Source: Cyclobacterium jeungdonense
GTDB taxonomy: Bacteria; Bacteroidota; Bacteroidia; Cytophagales; Cyclobacteriaceae
Direction: 5' to 3'
Length of the DNA stretch: 64,000 nt
NCBI RefSeq assembly: GCF_010994275.1
Contig: NZ_WMCD01000004.1
Coordinates: 372,001 to 436,000, forward strand
Position 1 is the first letter of the stretch. Each line of letters begins with the position of its first letter. The notes beneath the pieces are model-generated. The model worked only from the letters and a program-made list of their open reading frames with translations. It did no database searches and was not told the DNA's origin. The translations under genes were made by a program, and so were the position numbers. Below are positions 37,807 to 47,310 of the stretch, piece by piece.

Positions 37807-38262
37807 ATGAAAAAAACGGCCCTTTTCCCGGGATCTTTTGACCCCTATACCAAAGGACACCATGACATCGTCATGAGAGGATTAAACCTGTTTGATGAGA
37901 TCATTATAAGCATTGGGCACAATACCACCAAAAAGAGTCGGTATTTTGATATTGATTTGATGGTAACCAAAATTAAAACCCTCTATACAGACATCTCAGG
38001 TGTAAAAGTAGTGGTATATAACGAGTTGACTTCTTCACTGGCTAAAACTCACGAGGCCAAATACCTACTCAGAGGACTTAGAAACACCACGGATTTTGAG
38101 TATGAAAATACCATCAGCCAGATGAATCGTTACCTAAACGAAGAATTAGAAACCGTCTTTTTGATCACCAGCCCGGAGTTTGCGGCCATTAGTTCTACTA
38201 TCATCCGGGAAGTACACCGCTACGGAGGAAATGTAGATAAATTTCTTCCTTATAAAGTTTGA
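37807..38262 (+). CDS. coaD: Phosphopantetheine adenylyltransferase CoaD
   Basis: 151 residues, close to the usual length. The adenylyltransferase start ALFPGSFDPYTKGHHDIVMR contains the (T/H)xGH motif. YLLRGLRNTTDFEYE and the AAISSTIIREVHRYGG motif near the end are also diagnostic. CoaD makes dephospho-CoA from phosphopantetheine and ATP. The last 13 bp overlap the end of the converging NUDIX gene. Confidence 0.95.
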   Translation: MKKTALFPGSFDPYTKGHHDIVMRGLNLFDEIIISIGHNTTKKSRYFDIDLMVTKIKTLYTDISGVKVVVYNELTSSLAKTHEAKYLLRGLRNTTDFEYENTISQMNRYLNEELETVFLITSPEFAAISSTIIREVHRYGGNVDKFLPYKV

Positions 38263-38939
38263 TAAATCCCCGGATGCAGCCTTAAAAACTGCTGATACAA
38301 ATACCGCATAGAAGGGTAAGAATTGATCAATGCCACCTTGGCGTCCTGGTGATTCATCCACTTCGTTTCTATGATGCCCTCTCCTAATTGAGGTTTCATT
38401 CTGGAATCATCCACACAGTCCATGCTGTACCAATAGGTTTTTTTCAAAATACTTTTTCTGTTTTGAGTATAGGTATGCCAGGTTTTGCAGATGGGACCGG
38501 TTAGCTTTACCTGAATATTGCATTCCTCGGCCACCTCTCTGAGGGCACAGGCTTCGGGAGACTCCTTTTTTTCGAATTTGCCTTTAGGCAAATCCCACTT
38601 CCCCAAGCGATGTATAAAAAGTACTTTTTCCCCTTTGGTCACGATCCCGCCGGCGGCCTTTATAATCATAAATCTGCTTTTAATAAACGATTTTATCGCC
38701 TTCTTTTCCTCTGTAACCAAGGTGATGCTATCCAGATTTTTCAGTTTCCGGTTGCGCATCAGAAATAATAATCGTACGATAATGTCCCGGGACGGATTCT
38801 TTATCAAAACATCATCGTGAAAATCTGCCGTAGCAGGTAATTCCGTGGGGCTATCATAAACGCATTCAAATGTTTTTTTAGGTAGAAATTCCGAAGATGC
38901 TACCAAATCCAAGGGCTTGTCATTGATAAAAATTTTCAT
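38250..38939 (-). CDS. NUDIX domain protein with N-terminal extension
   Basis: 229 residues from ATG 38939; a TTG at 38945 would add two residues. About 95 residues precede a Nudix domain with the box GKFEKKESPEACALREVAEE followed by CNI, and WDLPKG before it. The extension is conserved with Bacteroidetes NUDIX proteins beside coaD and pyrE, from memory. It converges on coaD with a 13-bp overlap and lies divergent to pyrE. The substrate is unknown. Confidence 0.87.
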   Translation of the reverse strand: MKIFINDKPLDLVASSEFLPKKTFECVYDSPTELPATADFHDDVLIKNPSRDIIVRLLFLMRNRKLKNLDSITLVTEEKKAIKSFIKSRFMIIKAAGGIVTKGEKVLFIHRLGKWDLPKGKFEKKESPEACALREVAEECNIQVKLTGPICKTWHTYTQNRKSILKKTYWYSMDCVDDSRMKPQLGEGIIETKWMNHQDAKVALINSYPSMRYLYQQFLRLHPGIYQTL

Positions 38940-39022
38940 AATCAACGCTTATTTTTTCAAAAATGCATTTTTTTTCCAGGCCTCACAACCGTGAGTATGC
39001 ATTTATTGGTTAATTTTAGCCT

Positions 39023-39673
39023 ATGGAAATTTATGATAAAAGCACCGCCCCACTCATAGCCAAAAAGCTTTTGGAAATAAACGCCATTAAACTTTCTCCA
39101 AACAAACCTTTTTCCTGGGCATCCGGATGGAAATCACCCATTTACTGCGACAACCGCCTATCGTTATCCTATCCGGCAGTTCGAAAACTTATTCTGGAGA
39201 AATTGACCAAAGCCATTCAAACTCATTTTTTGAATATTGAAGCCGTGGCAGGTGTTGCCACCGCCGGTATTCCCCAGGGCGTTTTGATTGCGGACAAACT
39301 GGACCTTCCCTTTGTTTACGTACGTTCAAAACCCAAAGGTCATGGCATGGAAAACATGATCGAAGGAAAAATTACGCCGGGACAAAAAGTGGTCGTAGTA
39401 GAAGACCTAGTGTCTACCGGGGGAAGTTCCTTAAAAGCAGTACAGGATCTGCGGAATGCCGGATTTGAAGTGTTGGGAATGGTGGCAATTTTCACTTACG
39501 GATTTGATGTGGCAGCACAAAACTTTGCCAAAGAAAAGGTCAAACTGGTATGCCTGGCCGATTATGCATCCATGCTACCGCAGGCATTGGAGCAAGGGTA
39601 CGTTTCCCCGGAAGATATGGAAGCACTCAACAGCTGGCGGAAAAAACCGGATACCTGGCCCGAAAAAAACTAA
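39023..39673 (+). CDS. pyrE: Orotate phosphoribosyltransferase PyrE
   Basis: 216 residues. Family features: FSWASGWKSPIYCDNR near residue 32 and the conserved AGVATAGIPQG. The PRPP-binding loop VVVVEDLVSTGGSSLKA lies near residue 125. PyrE converts orotate and PRPP to OMP in pyrimidine synthesis. It is a single gene; no other pyr gene is adjacent. Confidence 0.96.
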   Translation: MEIYDKSTAPLIAKKLLEINAIKLSPNKPFSWASGWKSPIYCDNRLSLSYPAVRKLILEKLTKAIQTHFLNIEAVAGVATAGIPQGVLIADKLDLPFVYVRSKPKGHGMENMIEGKITPGQKVVVVEDLVSTGGSSLKAVQDLRNAGFEVLGMVAIFTYGFDVAAQNFAKEKVKLVCLADYASMLPQALEQGYVSPEDMEALNSWRKKPDTWPEKN

Positions 39674-39811
39674 TTTTCTCTCACTAACCAGGAGACCCAA
39701 ACAATTTTGATCCATATTTTTACCAATCAAGTTTAAATCGATTATCGTTGTTTGATGGCGAAGCGTGCTATCAGGACCTAGCTTCCTTACATCCTTTTGG
39801 GCTGATTAATC

Positions 39812-40585
39812 CTACTTTTTGTTTTTTTCCATTACCCCCATACCAAATAGCGCAAAATCATATTTGACAGGGTCTTTAGGGTCAAACTTCCTCAAATTAC
39901 GTGTCAACTCCATGGCCGTTTGCCAATCGGTTGCTTTCCTCTGTATCAACCCAAGGGAGCGTCCTACCCTGTCTACATGGAGGTCACAGGGACAAATAAG
40001 CTGAGCGGGAGAAAGGCTGTTCCAAATGCCAAAATCTACTCCGCGATCATCTTTGCGTACCATCCACCTCAAAAACATGTTTATCCGCTTACATGCCGCT
40101 TTGCGTTTTGGTGTCGCCACATGTTTCCGGGTTCGGTGAGGAGCATGAGAAGCTTCAAAGAACAATTCATGAAAGTTACTTAAAAGTCGCTCCATAATAT
40201 CCACCTCCCCGGTCAATCCCTGAATAAAGGCAGTTTCCAGGCTTTCATGTTCCCTATAATGCCGGGACAAAAAATCAATAAAGTACAGTGTATCGAGATC
40301 GTTAAATGTTCGGTGTTTGAATTTCAAAAAGGGTTTAAGGTCATTTGGCTCATGGTGACAAAGGAAATCATGAGGACTATTATCCATCATAGCCATTAGC
40401 TCCAGGCTCTTATTGATGATGGTTTTTCGCTGCCCCCAGGCAAGGGTGGCGGCAAAGAAACCAGAAATTTCTATATCCTGCTTTTTTCCAAAGCGGTGCG
40501 GCACAGATATAGGGTCGTCTTCAATAAAGTCGGGACGGTTATATAAGCTTACCTTTTCATCCAGAAATGCTTTCAGGTCTTTCAT
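39812..40585 (-). CDS. TIGR02757 family protein
   Basis: 257 residues with the opening DPISVPHRFGKKQDIEISGF and FAATLAWGQRKTIINKS, then MFLRWMVRKDDRGVDFGIW. I recognise the pattern of TIGR02757, which occurs widely in Bacteroidetes and has an HhH-like or N-glycosylase-like helical fold but no proven activity. Its start overlaps the stop of the upstream membrane protein by one base (TGATG), so they are co-translated. Confidence 0.87.
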   Translation of the reverse strand: MKDLKAFLDEKVSLYNRPDFIEDDPISVPHRFGKKQDIEISGFFAATLAWGQRKTIINKSLELMAMMDNSPHDFLCHHEPNDLKPFLKFKHRTFNDLDTLYFIDFLSRHYREHESLETAFIQGLTGEVDIMERLLSNFHELFFEASHAPHRTRKHVATPKRKAACKRINMFLRWMVRKDDRGVDFGIWNSLSPAQLICPCDLHVDRVGRSLGLIQRKATDWQTAMELTRNLRKFDPKDPVKYDFALFGMGVMEKNKK

Positions 40586-41139
40586 CAGGCTAATGCCACT
40601 TTCACCTCACCACCCTGGGTCCCATCAAACCATTTTAAGTAGACAAAATCGTCCTGCCTTTCGGATAGGTGCCAATCAAAACACTTAATATGGGCCAATT
40701 TAACTAGTTTATCCTCATCCGGCTGGTACAGACAAATATCAAAATCAGGTATTTGAGCCAATTCTGTGGTGTTCCACTTTTCTAACAACAAGCCCTCTTC
40801 CAATGCAATCACCTTTTTTCCAAAAATAAAATCATCCATAACGGAGGGTATACCGTCTTTTCTTCTAAGCTGGTAACATTCCGGTCCGAAAATAATCTGC
40901 TTATACAGTTTCCCTTCGATCAGATCCGTCTCGGCTGAAAGCCGCTTCCACTCGGACTTATTTTCTATTTCCGGAGAGGAGGTGCTTAATCTGGCCAGAA
41001 GGCGAGATATAAAAGAAAAAAAATAGGTCACACCTATGAAAAGTAACCCAAAAGTAGCCAGAACCGGATAGGTCAAAACAAAGATTGCATTCCAAATGAA
41101 CTTGAAAAACCTATGAAAGAAATGTTCGTTTGTGTTCAT
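40585..41139 (-). CDS. Membrane-anchored protein of unknown function
   Basis: 184 residues. A long hydrophobic N-terminal segment (FVLTYPVLATFGLLFIGVTY) forms one or two spans, followed by a soluble domain with WKRLSAETDLIEGKLYKQ and WHLSERQDDFVYLKWFDG. I do not recognise the family. It is translationally coupled to the TIGR02757 gene and faces prfC across a 150-bp divergent gap. Confidence 0.72.
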   Translation of the reverse strand: MNTNEHFFHRFFKFIWNAIFVLTYPVLATFGLLFIGVTYFFSFISRLLARLSTSSPEIENKSEWKRLSAETDLIEGKLYKQIIFGPECYQLRRKDGIPSVMDDFIFGKKVIALEEGLLLEKWNTTELAQIPDFDICLYQPDEDKLVKLAHIKCFDWHLSERQDDFVYLKWFDGTQGGEVKVALA

Positions 41140-41258
41140 GAGTTACCAAAGACGGAAACAAAATTAAAGCAAATAGGGCAAACAAACAAAAGAACCCACA
41201 CGGTCCATAAAATTGAGCACCAACTGGCTTCCTATCACACATTCTCGCCTGATTTACC

Positions 41259-41266
41259 TACCTTTG
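41259..41266 (+). promoter_or_regulatory. Candidate -7 box (TACCTTTG) for prfC
   Basis: TACCTTTG matches the Bacteroidetes -7 consensus TAnnTTTG and lies 23 bp before the prfC ATG in a divergent intergenic gap. No clear -33 TTTG is seen 19-21 bp upstream. Confidence 0.5.
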
Positions 41267-41289
41267 CAGCCTGAAAACACCTTTGCCCC

Positions 41290-42870
41290 ATGAATTTGAT
41301 TCAAGAGATTGCGAAAAGAAAAACCTTTGGTATCATCGCCCACCCCGATGCGGGAAAAACCACCCTCACGGAAAAAATGCTGCTGTTTGGAGGAGCGATA
41401 AAAACTGCCGGAGCTGTAAAATCCAATAAAATCGATACGGCTACCAAATCCGATTGGATGGAAATAGAAAAGCAGCGAGGTATTTCGGTGGCTACATCGG
41501 TGATGGGTTTTGAATACAAAGGGCAAAAAATCAATCTTTTAGACACACCTGGTCACCAGGACTTTGCTGAGGACACCTACCGAACCCTTACGGCAGTGGA
41601 CTCCGTCATCATGGTCATTGACTGTGTAAAGGGGGTGGAGATACAGACGGAAAAATTGATGGAAGTCTGCCGCATGAGAAATACGCCTGTCATCTGTTTT
41701 ATCAATAAGCTGGACCGGGAAGGACAAGACCCTTACGACCTGTTGGATGAGGTGGAGCAAAAATTAAACATCAAAGTACGCCCACTTTCCTGGCCCATTT
41801 CCATGGGAAAGTCATTTAAGGGCGTTTACAACCTTTATGACAAGCAACTAAATCTATTCACCCCAAGCCAGCGAAAAGTAAGCGATGATAGAATCATCAT
41901 CGAAGACCTGAGCGATACTCAATTGGATGATATGATCGGTGCTAACCTGGCAGATCAGCTACGGGAAGACGTGGAATTAATAGAGGGGGTCTATCCTGAT
42001 TTTGACCCTAAGGAATACCTGGAAGGAAAGGTGGCCCCGGTATTTTTCGGGTCTGCGGTGAATAATTTCGGTGTACAGGAAATGCTGGATACCTTTATTA
42101 AAATCGCTCCCGGCCCAAAAAGTCGGGTAACGGAGGAAAGAGAAGTGAAACCGGAGGAAGATCACTTTAGTGGATTTATTTTTAAAATCCATGCTAATAT
42201 GGACCCAAAACATCGCAACCGGATCGCTTTTTTGAGAATTTGCTCTGGAAGGTTTGAACGAAACAAACCCTACAATCACGTACGAGGAACCAAAGCCCTT
42301 CGCTTTTCAAACGTGACCTCCTTTATGGCACAGGACAAGGAAATCATAGAGGAGGCATTCCCCGGCGATATTGTCGGGCTTTACGATACCGGCAACTTAA
42401 AAATAGGCGATTCTCTTACCGATGGAGAAGCGTTACAATTCAAAGGAATTCCCAGCTTCTCTCCGGAAATATTCCGGGAAGTGGTGAACAAAGACGCGAT
42501 GAAAACCAAGCAATTGGACAAAGGTCTGCAGCAATTAATGGAGGAAGGTGTGGCGCAATTGTTTACCTTTGAAATTGGTGCCCGGAAAGTAGTCGGTACG
42601 GTGGGGCAACTGCAGTTTGAAGTCATCCAATTTAGGCTCAAAAACGAATACAATGCCACTGCAGATTTTGTACCCATGAACCTGTACAAAGCCTGCTGGA
42701 TCCACAGTAGTGATAAAAAGAAACTGGATGAATTTGTGCGATCCAAACAACGACATATAGCCCGGGATAAAGATGGGAAATTGGTATTCATGGCCGAAAG
42801 TAAGGCCTGGTTACAAATGGTCCAGGATAATTTTCCGGATATTGAATTTCATTACACTTCCGAATACTAA
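41290..42870 (+). CDS. prfC: Peptide chain release factor 3
   Basis: 526 residues, standard for RF3. Translation GTPase motifs: G1 [13 protein letters not shown] (residues 17-29), switch region [13 protein letters not shown]3 DTPGHQDF and G4 NKLDREG. The RF3-type C-terminus carries [17 protein letters not shown]3 recycles RF1/RF2 from the ribosome after termination. The next gene, an RluA-type synthase, starts 17 bp later. Confidence 0.97.
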   Translation: MNLIQEIAKRKTFGIIAHPDAGKTTLTEKMLLFGGAIKTAGAVKSNKIDTATKSDWMEIEKQRGISVATSVMGFEYKGQKINLLDTPGHQDFAEDTYRTLTAVDSVIMVIDCVKGVEIQTEKLMEVCRMRNTPVICFINKLDREGQDPYDLLDEVEQKLNIKVRPLSWPISMGKSFKGVYNLYDKQLNLFTPSQRKVSDDRIIIEDLSDTQLDDMIGANLADQLREDVELIEGVYPDFDPKEYLEGKVAPVFFGSAVNNFGVQEMLDTFIKIAPGPKSRVTEEREVKPEEDHFSGFIFKIHANMDPKHRNRIAFLRICSGRFERNKPYNHVRGTKALRFSNVTSFMAQDKEIIEEAFPGDIVGLYDTGNLKIGDSLTDGEALQFKGIPSFSPEIFREVVNKDAMKTKQLDKGLQQLMEEGVAQLFTFEIGARKVVGTVGQLQFEVIQFRLKNEYNATADFVPMNLYKACWIHSSDKKKLDEFVRSKQRHIARDKDGKLVFMAESKAWLQMVQDNFPDIEFHYTSEY

Positions 42871-42887
42871 CCAAACCGTCCACGATT

Positions 42888-43619
42888 ATGAAAAAACCGT
42901 TCAATGTGATTTTTGAGGACAACCACCTTCTGGTAGTCAATAAGGCCTCAGGGGTTTTGGTACAGGGAGATAAAACCGGTGATAAGACGCTGACGGATTA
43001 TTGCAAGGACTACATCGCTAAAAAATATAACAAGCCGGGAGCAGTCTTTTTACACCCGGTCCACCGTTTAGATCGACCTGTAAGTGGCATCGTAGTTTTT
43101 GCCCGCACATCCAAAGCGCTTGAGCGCATGACGACCCTATTCAGGAAACGGGAGGTACATAAAGTATATTGGGCTGTTGTCAAAAGAAAGCCCCCCGAGG
43201 AAATGGCCAAACTGACCCATTGGTTGGTAAAGGACAGCGAAAAAAACGTTTCTAAAGCCTACGATACCGAAGTTCCTGATGCGAAAAAATCCGAACTCGG
43301 CTATAAAAGGATGGGTAAATTAAATGACCACTGGTTAGTAGAACTTCGCCCCCATACCGGCCGTCCCCACCAGTTGCGTGTCCAGTTGGCGGCCATAGGA
43401 TGTCCTATAAGAGGAGACGTTAAGTATGGTTTTGCCAAGCCGAATCCCGATGGTAGTATAAACCTGCATGCCTTTCACCTCGTTTTTATTCACCCCATTA
43501 AAAAAGAAAAGCTGTTTCTGAGGGCAGCGCTTCCGGAAGAACCCTTTTGGGAACAGTTTTTGGAGTTTGAGCAATTAAAGACGGGAGACCGTCATCTGGA
43601 CCAGACTTTTAGTGGTTGA
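42888..43619 (+). CDS. RluA-family RNA pseudouridine synthase
   Basis: 243 residues. The catalytic motif HPVHRLDRPVSGIVVFART carries the active Asp, and LRPHTGRPHQLRVQLAAIGC is the second family signature, followed by GDVKYGF. No S4 domain is visible, which fits the shorter RluA subgroup. The target uridine (rRNA or tRNA) cannot be assigned. It is probably co-transcribed with prfC. Confidence 0.93.
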   Translation: MKKPFNVIFEDNHLLVVNKASGVLVQGDKTGDKTLTDYCKDYIAKKYNKPGAVFLHPVHRLDRPVSGIVVFARTSKALERMTTLFRKREVHKVYWAVVKRKPPEEMAKLTHWLVKDSEKNVSKAYDTEVPDAKKSELGYKRMGKLNDHWLVELRPHTGRPHQLRVQLAAIGCPIRGDVKYGFAKPNPDGSINLHAFHLVFIHPIKKEKLFLRAALPEEPFWEQFLEFEQLKTGDRHLDQTFSG

Positions 43620-43645
43620 TAAGACGGCTAATTAATTGAATTCGT

Positions 43646-44500
43646 ATGCTAAAGAGATTTATACTATGCATTTATTTTTTCCTGGCGGCGCTTTCTGTCT
43701 TTTCTCAGGAAGAGGGAGTCTTTTGGAAAATTTCCGGGAAGGACCTTCGCTCATCCTCCTATCTTTTTGGTACTATTCACCTAATGTGTGAAGATGATTT
43801 TCAAATCAGTCAGCAGGTAAGCAAGCGGCTGGAACTCGCGGAAGCTTTGGTCATGGAGGTGGATTTGGATGACCCGGATCTGTACGGGAGCATGATGGAA
43901 AACATGTACAATGAAGAAGGTCAAAAGATCACCGATTTTTTATCGGAAAACGAGTATGAGAAAATCCGCGACTTTTTAAAAGAAAGAACGGGTATGGACA
44001 TGGACCGGATGCAAAGCATACGCCCAATGGTATTAATGTCGCTGATTTATCCAAATTTGCTCGAATGCGAAACCATGGCTTTTGAAAGTGAACTGATGCA
44101 GTTGGCCAAAGCAGAAAACATTTCCGTACTCGGATTGGAATCGGTGGATGAGCAGTTGGCTTTTTTTGAACAGATCCCGCTAAAGGAGCAATACCGAAGT
44201 TTTTTTAATTACACGGAAAATCTGGAAAAAGGGAAAGAGGAGTTTCGAAAACTCATGTCTAGTTACCGGGAAGAAGACATCGCTCAATTATTGGAACTGG
44301 TCACCGAAAGCCCTGAATACAAGGATTACAAAGGCATCCTCGTCGATCAGAGAAACGAAAACTGGATCGACACAATGGGCTCCATGATGCAAAAGGGCAC
44401 CATGTTTTTTGCAGTGGGTGCCGGACATTTAGCCGGAGAAAAGGGACTGATCCACTTGCTGAAAAAAGAGGGCTACTTCCTGGAGCGTGTTTATCTGTAA
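43646..44500 (+). CDS. TraB/GumN family exported protein
   Basis: 284 residues with a signal sequence (FILCIYFFLAALSVFSQ). The TraB/GumN start WKISGKDLRSSSYLFGTIHL is plain, with conserved GTIH and later FFAVGAGHLAGEKGLIHLL. The family is distantly related to Tiki metalloproteases (GxxH motifs) but the bacterial role is unproven. It follows the RluA gene by 26 bp. Confidence 0.9.
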   Translation: MLKRFILCIYFFLAALSVFSQEEGVFWKISGKDLRSSSYLFGTIHLMCEDDFQISQQVSKRLELAEALVMEVDLDDPDLYGSMMENMYNEEGQKITDFLSENEYEKIRDFLKERTGMDMDRMQSIRPMVLMSLIYPNLLECETMAFESELMQLAKAENISVLGLESVDEQLAFFEQIPLKEQYRSFFNYTENLEKGKEEFRKLMSSYREEDIAQLLELVTESPEYKDYKGILVDQRNENWIDTMGSMMQKGTMFFAVGAGHLAGEKGLIHLLKKEGYFLERVYL

Positions 44501-44517
44501 CTTTCATTGAGGTGTTC

Positions 44518-45216
44518 TTACCGCTTAAAAAAGGAATAGATTCCCCAAACGCTAATCACTAACAAAAGCCCGATTGCCGGGTAATGCCAGGAATAAGTAC
44601 CGGAGGCCAGAGCTTGTTGGATGCTTCCAGCGAGGGTACCGGTAAAAAAGGCGAGAAAAGTCCTTGGCAACATCCCCAATAAACCAAACCAGACTACCCG
44701 CTTAAGTCCGCTATCCAGCAATGCAAAAAGGAGATTGGAAATGGCAAAGGGAACCACCGGGCTTATCCTGACAAAAAACACCAGCTTGCCCATTTGGTCC
44801 TTCTTACTTGCGATGATCTCCTTTGCTTTTGGATAGGGCTGCAGTAAATACTGCAGGCTATCCTTGTCTAAAATTTTTCCCCCAAGATATCCCAAAACGC
44901 TGGCCAGACTATAAGCCAGCGCCAATAATAGGAAAGCCTGCCAACCAAAAAGGAATCCACTAATGATAGCGAACAATGTGGTGGGAATGAAGGCCAGCCC
45001 CATTAAAAGCGCTCCTGTGATTACGAACAAAAATGCGGTATCTACCATCAGCAAAGATGGAATTACAAACTCCCCCCAATTTTCATACAGCCAATGAACT
45101 ACCAGCATGCTTCCCAGGGAAGGTACCGTAGCTGTCCATAAAAAAGCAAGCAGCACCCATGGGTTTCTACGATAGATAACGGTCAATTGCTTGAAAATAG
45201 TGGGTTTTTTATTCAT
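44518..45216 (-). CDS. TVP38/TMEM64-family (DedA-like, VTT domain) membrane protein
   Basis: 232 residues with five or six membrane spans. The VTT/DedA-type core includes FAIISGFLFGWQAFLLLALAY followed by ASVLGYLGGK, and a later FFVRISPVVPFAISNLLFAL. DedA/VTT proteins are lipid scramblase-like transporters (for example of undecaprenyl phosphate). The exact substrate here is unknown. It overlaps nothing and is divergent to the PLP-enzyme gene. Confidence 0.9.
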   Translation of the reverse strand: MNKKPTIFKQLTVIYRRNPWVLLAFLWTATVPSLGSMLVVHWLYENWGEFVIPSLLMVDTAFLFVITGALLMGLAFIPTTLFAIISGFLFGWQAFLLLALAYSLASVLGYLGGKILDKDSLQYLLQPYPKAKEIIASKKDQMGKLVFFVRISPVVPFAISNLLFALLDSGLKRVVWFGLLGMLPRTFLAFFTGTLAGSIQQALASGTYSWHYPAIGLLLVISVWGIYSFFKR

Positions 45217-45324
45217 CTTTGGGCAAAGCTAAAAATAATACCAACTTTAATTCAATCCATCTGGAGCTTATACACCTTCGGGACAGAAATAAGTGCCAGC
45301 AAATTGGAAAATCATTCGCTACAT

Positions 45325-46470
45325 ATGAAATTTGGAACCAAAGCCATTCATGCAGGCATTGAGCCTGATCCCAGTACCGGGGCGATTATGACCCCAATCT
45401 TTCAGACTTCCACCTACGTTCAAAAATCTCCGGGAGACCATCAGGGTTATGAGTATTCCAGAACTCAAAACCCAACACGAAAAGCATTGGAAAACAATCT
45501 GGCTGCATTGGAAAACGGCAACCATGGCTTGTGCTTTTCCTCTGGCATGGCGGCAATAGATGCGATACTTAAGCTTCTAAAGCCTGGAGATGAAGTCATT
45601 AGCACCAATGATTTGTATGGAGGGACTTACCGGATCTTTACGAAGATTTTCTCCAATTATGGCATCCGCTTCCATTTTGTCAATATGGATAACATGGAGC
45701 AAGTTAAATCTCATATTAATGAAAACACCCGGCTGATCTGGGCCGAAACGCCTACCAATCCCATGATGAACATCATTGATATCAAGGCATTGGCAGCGAT
45801 CGCCAAAAAACACCGTATCCTATTTGGAGTCGACAATACCTTTGCCACGCCTTTCCTTCAGAATCCCCTGGATGACGGTGCAGATCTGGTTATGCACTCG
45901 GTCACCAAATACCTGGCTGGGCATTCGGATGTAATCATGGGAGCCATCGTGGTTAAAGACAGCCAATTGGCAGAAAAGCTAGCCTTCATTCAGAATTCCT
46001 GTGGGGGAGTACCTGGACCCCAGGATTGTTTTCTAGTCTTAAGAGGCATCAAAACCCTGCACCTGCGCATGGAACGGCACAGTCAAAATGGCAAAACCAT
46101 CGCAGCCTATCTTAAAAATCATCCCAAAATAGAAAACGTATACTGGCCCGGATTTGAGGACCATCCCAACCATGCCACAGCGAAAAAACAAATGCGAGAC
46201 TATGGAGGCATGGTTTCATTTACCCTAAAAAACAATCGGATAGCCGATGCCATCAAGGTGCTCGAAAGTTTTAAAGTCTTTGTGCTGGCAGAATCATTGG
46301 GAGGAGTAGAATCACTTTGTGGCCACCCGGCTACCATGACCCATGCCAGCATTCCGAAAGAAGAGCGTGAAAAGGTGGGACTATCGGATTCCCTGATCCG
46401 ACTAAGCGTAGGAATAGAGGATGCCGAAGACCTGAAAAATGACATAGCTCAGGCCCTGGACACCATCTAA
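45325..46470 (+). CDS. Cys/Met metabolism PLP enzyme (cystathionine gamma-synthase/lyase type)
   Basis: 381 residues from ATG 45325 (MKFGTKAIHAG), which is the conserved family start; an upstream in-frame start at 45187 would add 46 unrelated residues overlapping the divergent gene. PLP lysine K195 lies in HSVTKYLAGHSDV. FSSGMAAIDAIL, YGGTYRIFTKIF and SLGGVESLCGHPA are typical. The protein is either cystathionine gamma-synthase or gamma-lyase, and the sequence alone does not separate them. Confidence 0.93.
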   Translation: MKFGTKAIHAGIEPDPSTGAIMTPIFQTSTYVQKSPGDHQGYEYSRTQNPTRKALENNLAALENGNHGLCFSSGMAAIDAILKLLKPGDEVISTNDLYGGTYRIFTKIFSNYGIRFHFVNMDNMEQVKSHINENTRLIWAETPTNPMMNIIDIKALAAIAKKHRILFGVDNTFATPFLQNPLDDGADLVMHSVTKYLAGHSDVIMGAIVVKDSQLAEKLAFIQNSCGGVPGPQDCFLVLRGIKTLHLRMERHSQNGKTIAAYLKNHPKIENVYWPGFEDHPNHATAKKQMRDYGGMVSFTLKNNRIADAIKVLESFKVFVLAESLGGVESLCGHPATMTHASIPKEEREKVGLSDSLIRLSVGIEDAEDLKNDIAQALDTI

Positions 46471-46474
46471 GCGA

Positions 46475-47308
46475 TTAATGGAGCATTTTTGTAAATAATT
46501 CACGGCATCTTTCCGCTACGGATTGTGTCATTTCCTTATGGTCTTTTTGAATCTGAGTAAGTACCAACTGGTATTTTTTACTTACTTTTTCTTTTTGCCC
46601 CAGGAAACTTCCAAAATGTTGTAGCAGCAATTGATTCCTTTGCCAGCCTTCCATTTGCTGAGATAATTCGGTGATTTGTTGGTGCACTTTGTCGGTAAAA
46701 ATAGAGTTTAACCCAATACTTAAGCGAACCTTTTCCAGAGCAGTGACTCTTTTTAAGCCATTAAAAATATCATGAATGGTTTGAGGATCCAATCTTGATT
46801 TGGTATCGAAATAAAAAAAATCAATCTCCTCATTAATAATCTGGGTAGTGGCGGTGTTGATGGTCAGCACCGATAGGCCTTCTGAAAAATGCCTCACCTG
46901 ATGGTAAAGGTTTTCCCAGTCCTTCAAGGTTATGGACAGTATGATTTCGTAAACCTGGGTATATACCTCCTTTTTATTTTGGGCGATCTGTTTTTCGTAA
47001 TCCCCATAATCGGCACTTTTCTCTCCAAAATAATTCTCAAATCCATCGGTAATCATGCGTATATGCTGCACCTTGCGCAGGTTTTTATTCAAATATTTGA
47101 AAGGAGTGAAGGTCTGAGCTACCTGATGTTTATTCTTGAAATGAATCTTTTCTAAAACCTGCAAAAACAACTTGAAAAAAAACAACTCGTCCTGCAATTC
47201 CAAGGCCTTCCTGGACTTAATTTTTTTTGATAATTCACTAAAAACCGACTTACCGGCATCAAAGTGCCTGTCGAAAACCTGCATAATGAATGGTAAGGTA
47301 GATTCCAT
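46475..47308 (-). CDS. Helical protein of unknown function
   Basis: 277 residues, rich in predicted helix and charge, with KSVFSELSKKIKSRKALELQ and LLLQHFGSFLGQKEKVSKKY. No signal, membrane span or enzyme motif is seen and I do not recognise the family. It begins 2 bp after the stop of the DUF2027-Smr gene, so the two are in one operon, and it converges on the PLP-enzyme gene with a 4-bp gap. Confidence 0.75.
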   Translation of the reverse strand: MESTLPFIMQVFDRHFDAGKSVFSELSKKIKSRKALELQDELFFFKLFLQVLEKIHFKNKHQVAQTFTPFKYLNKNLRKVQHIRMITDGFENYFGEKSADYGDYEKQIAQNKKEVYTQVYEIILSITLKDWENLYHQVRHFSEGLSVLTINTATTQIINEEIDFFYFDTKSRLDPQTIHDIFNGLKRVTALEKVRLSIGLNSIFTDKVHQQITELSQQMEGWQRNQLLLQHFGSFLGQKEKVSKKYQLVLTQIQKDHKEMTQSVAERCRELFTKMLH

Positions 47309-47310
47309 CG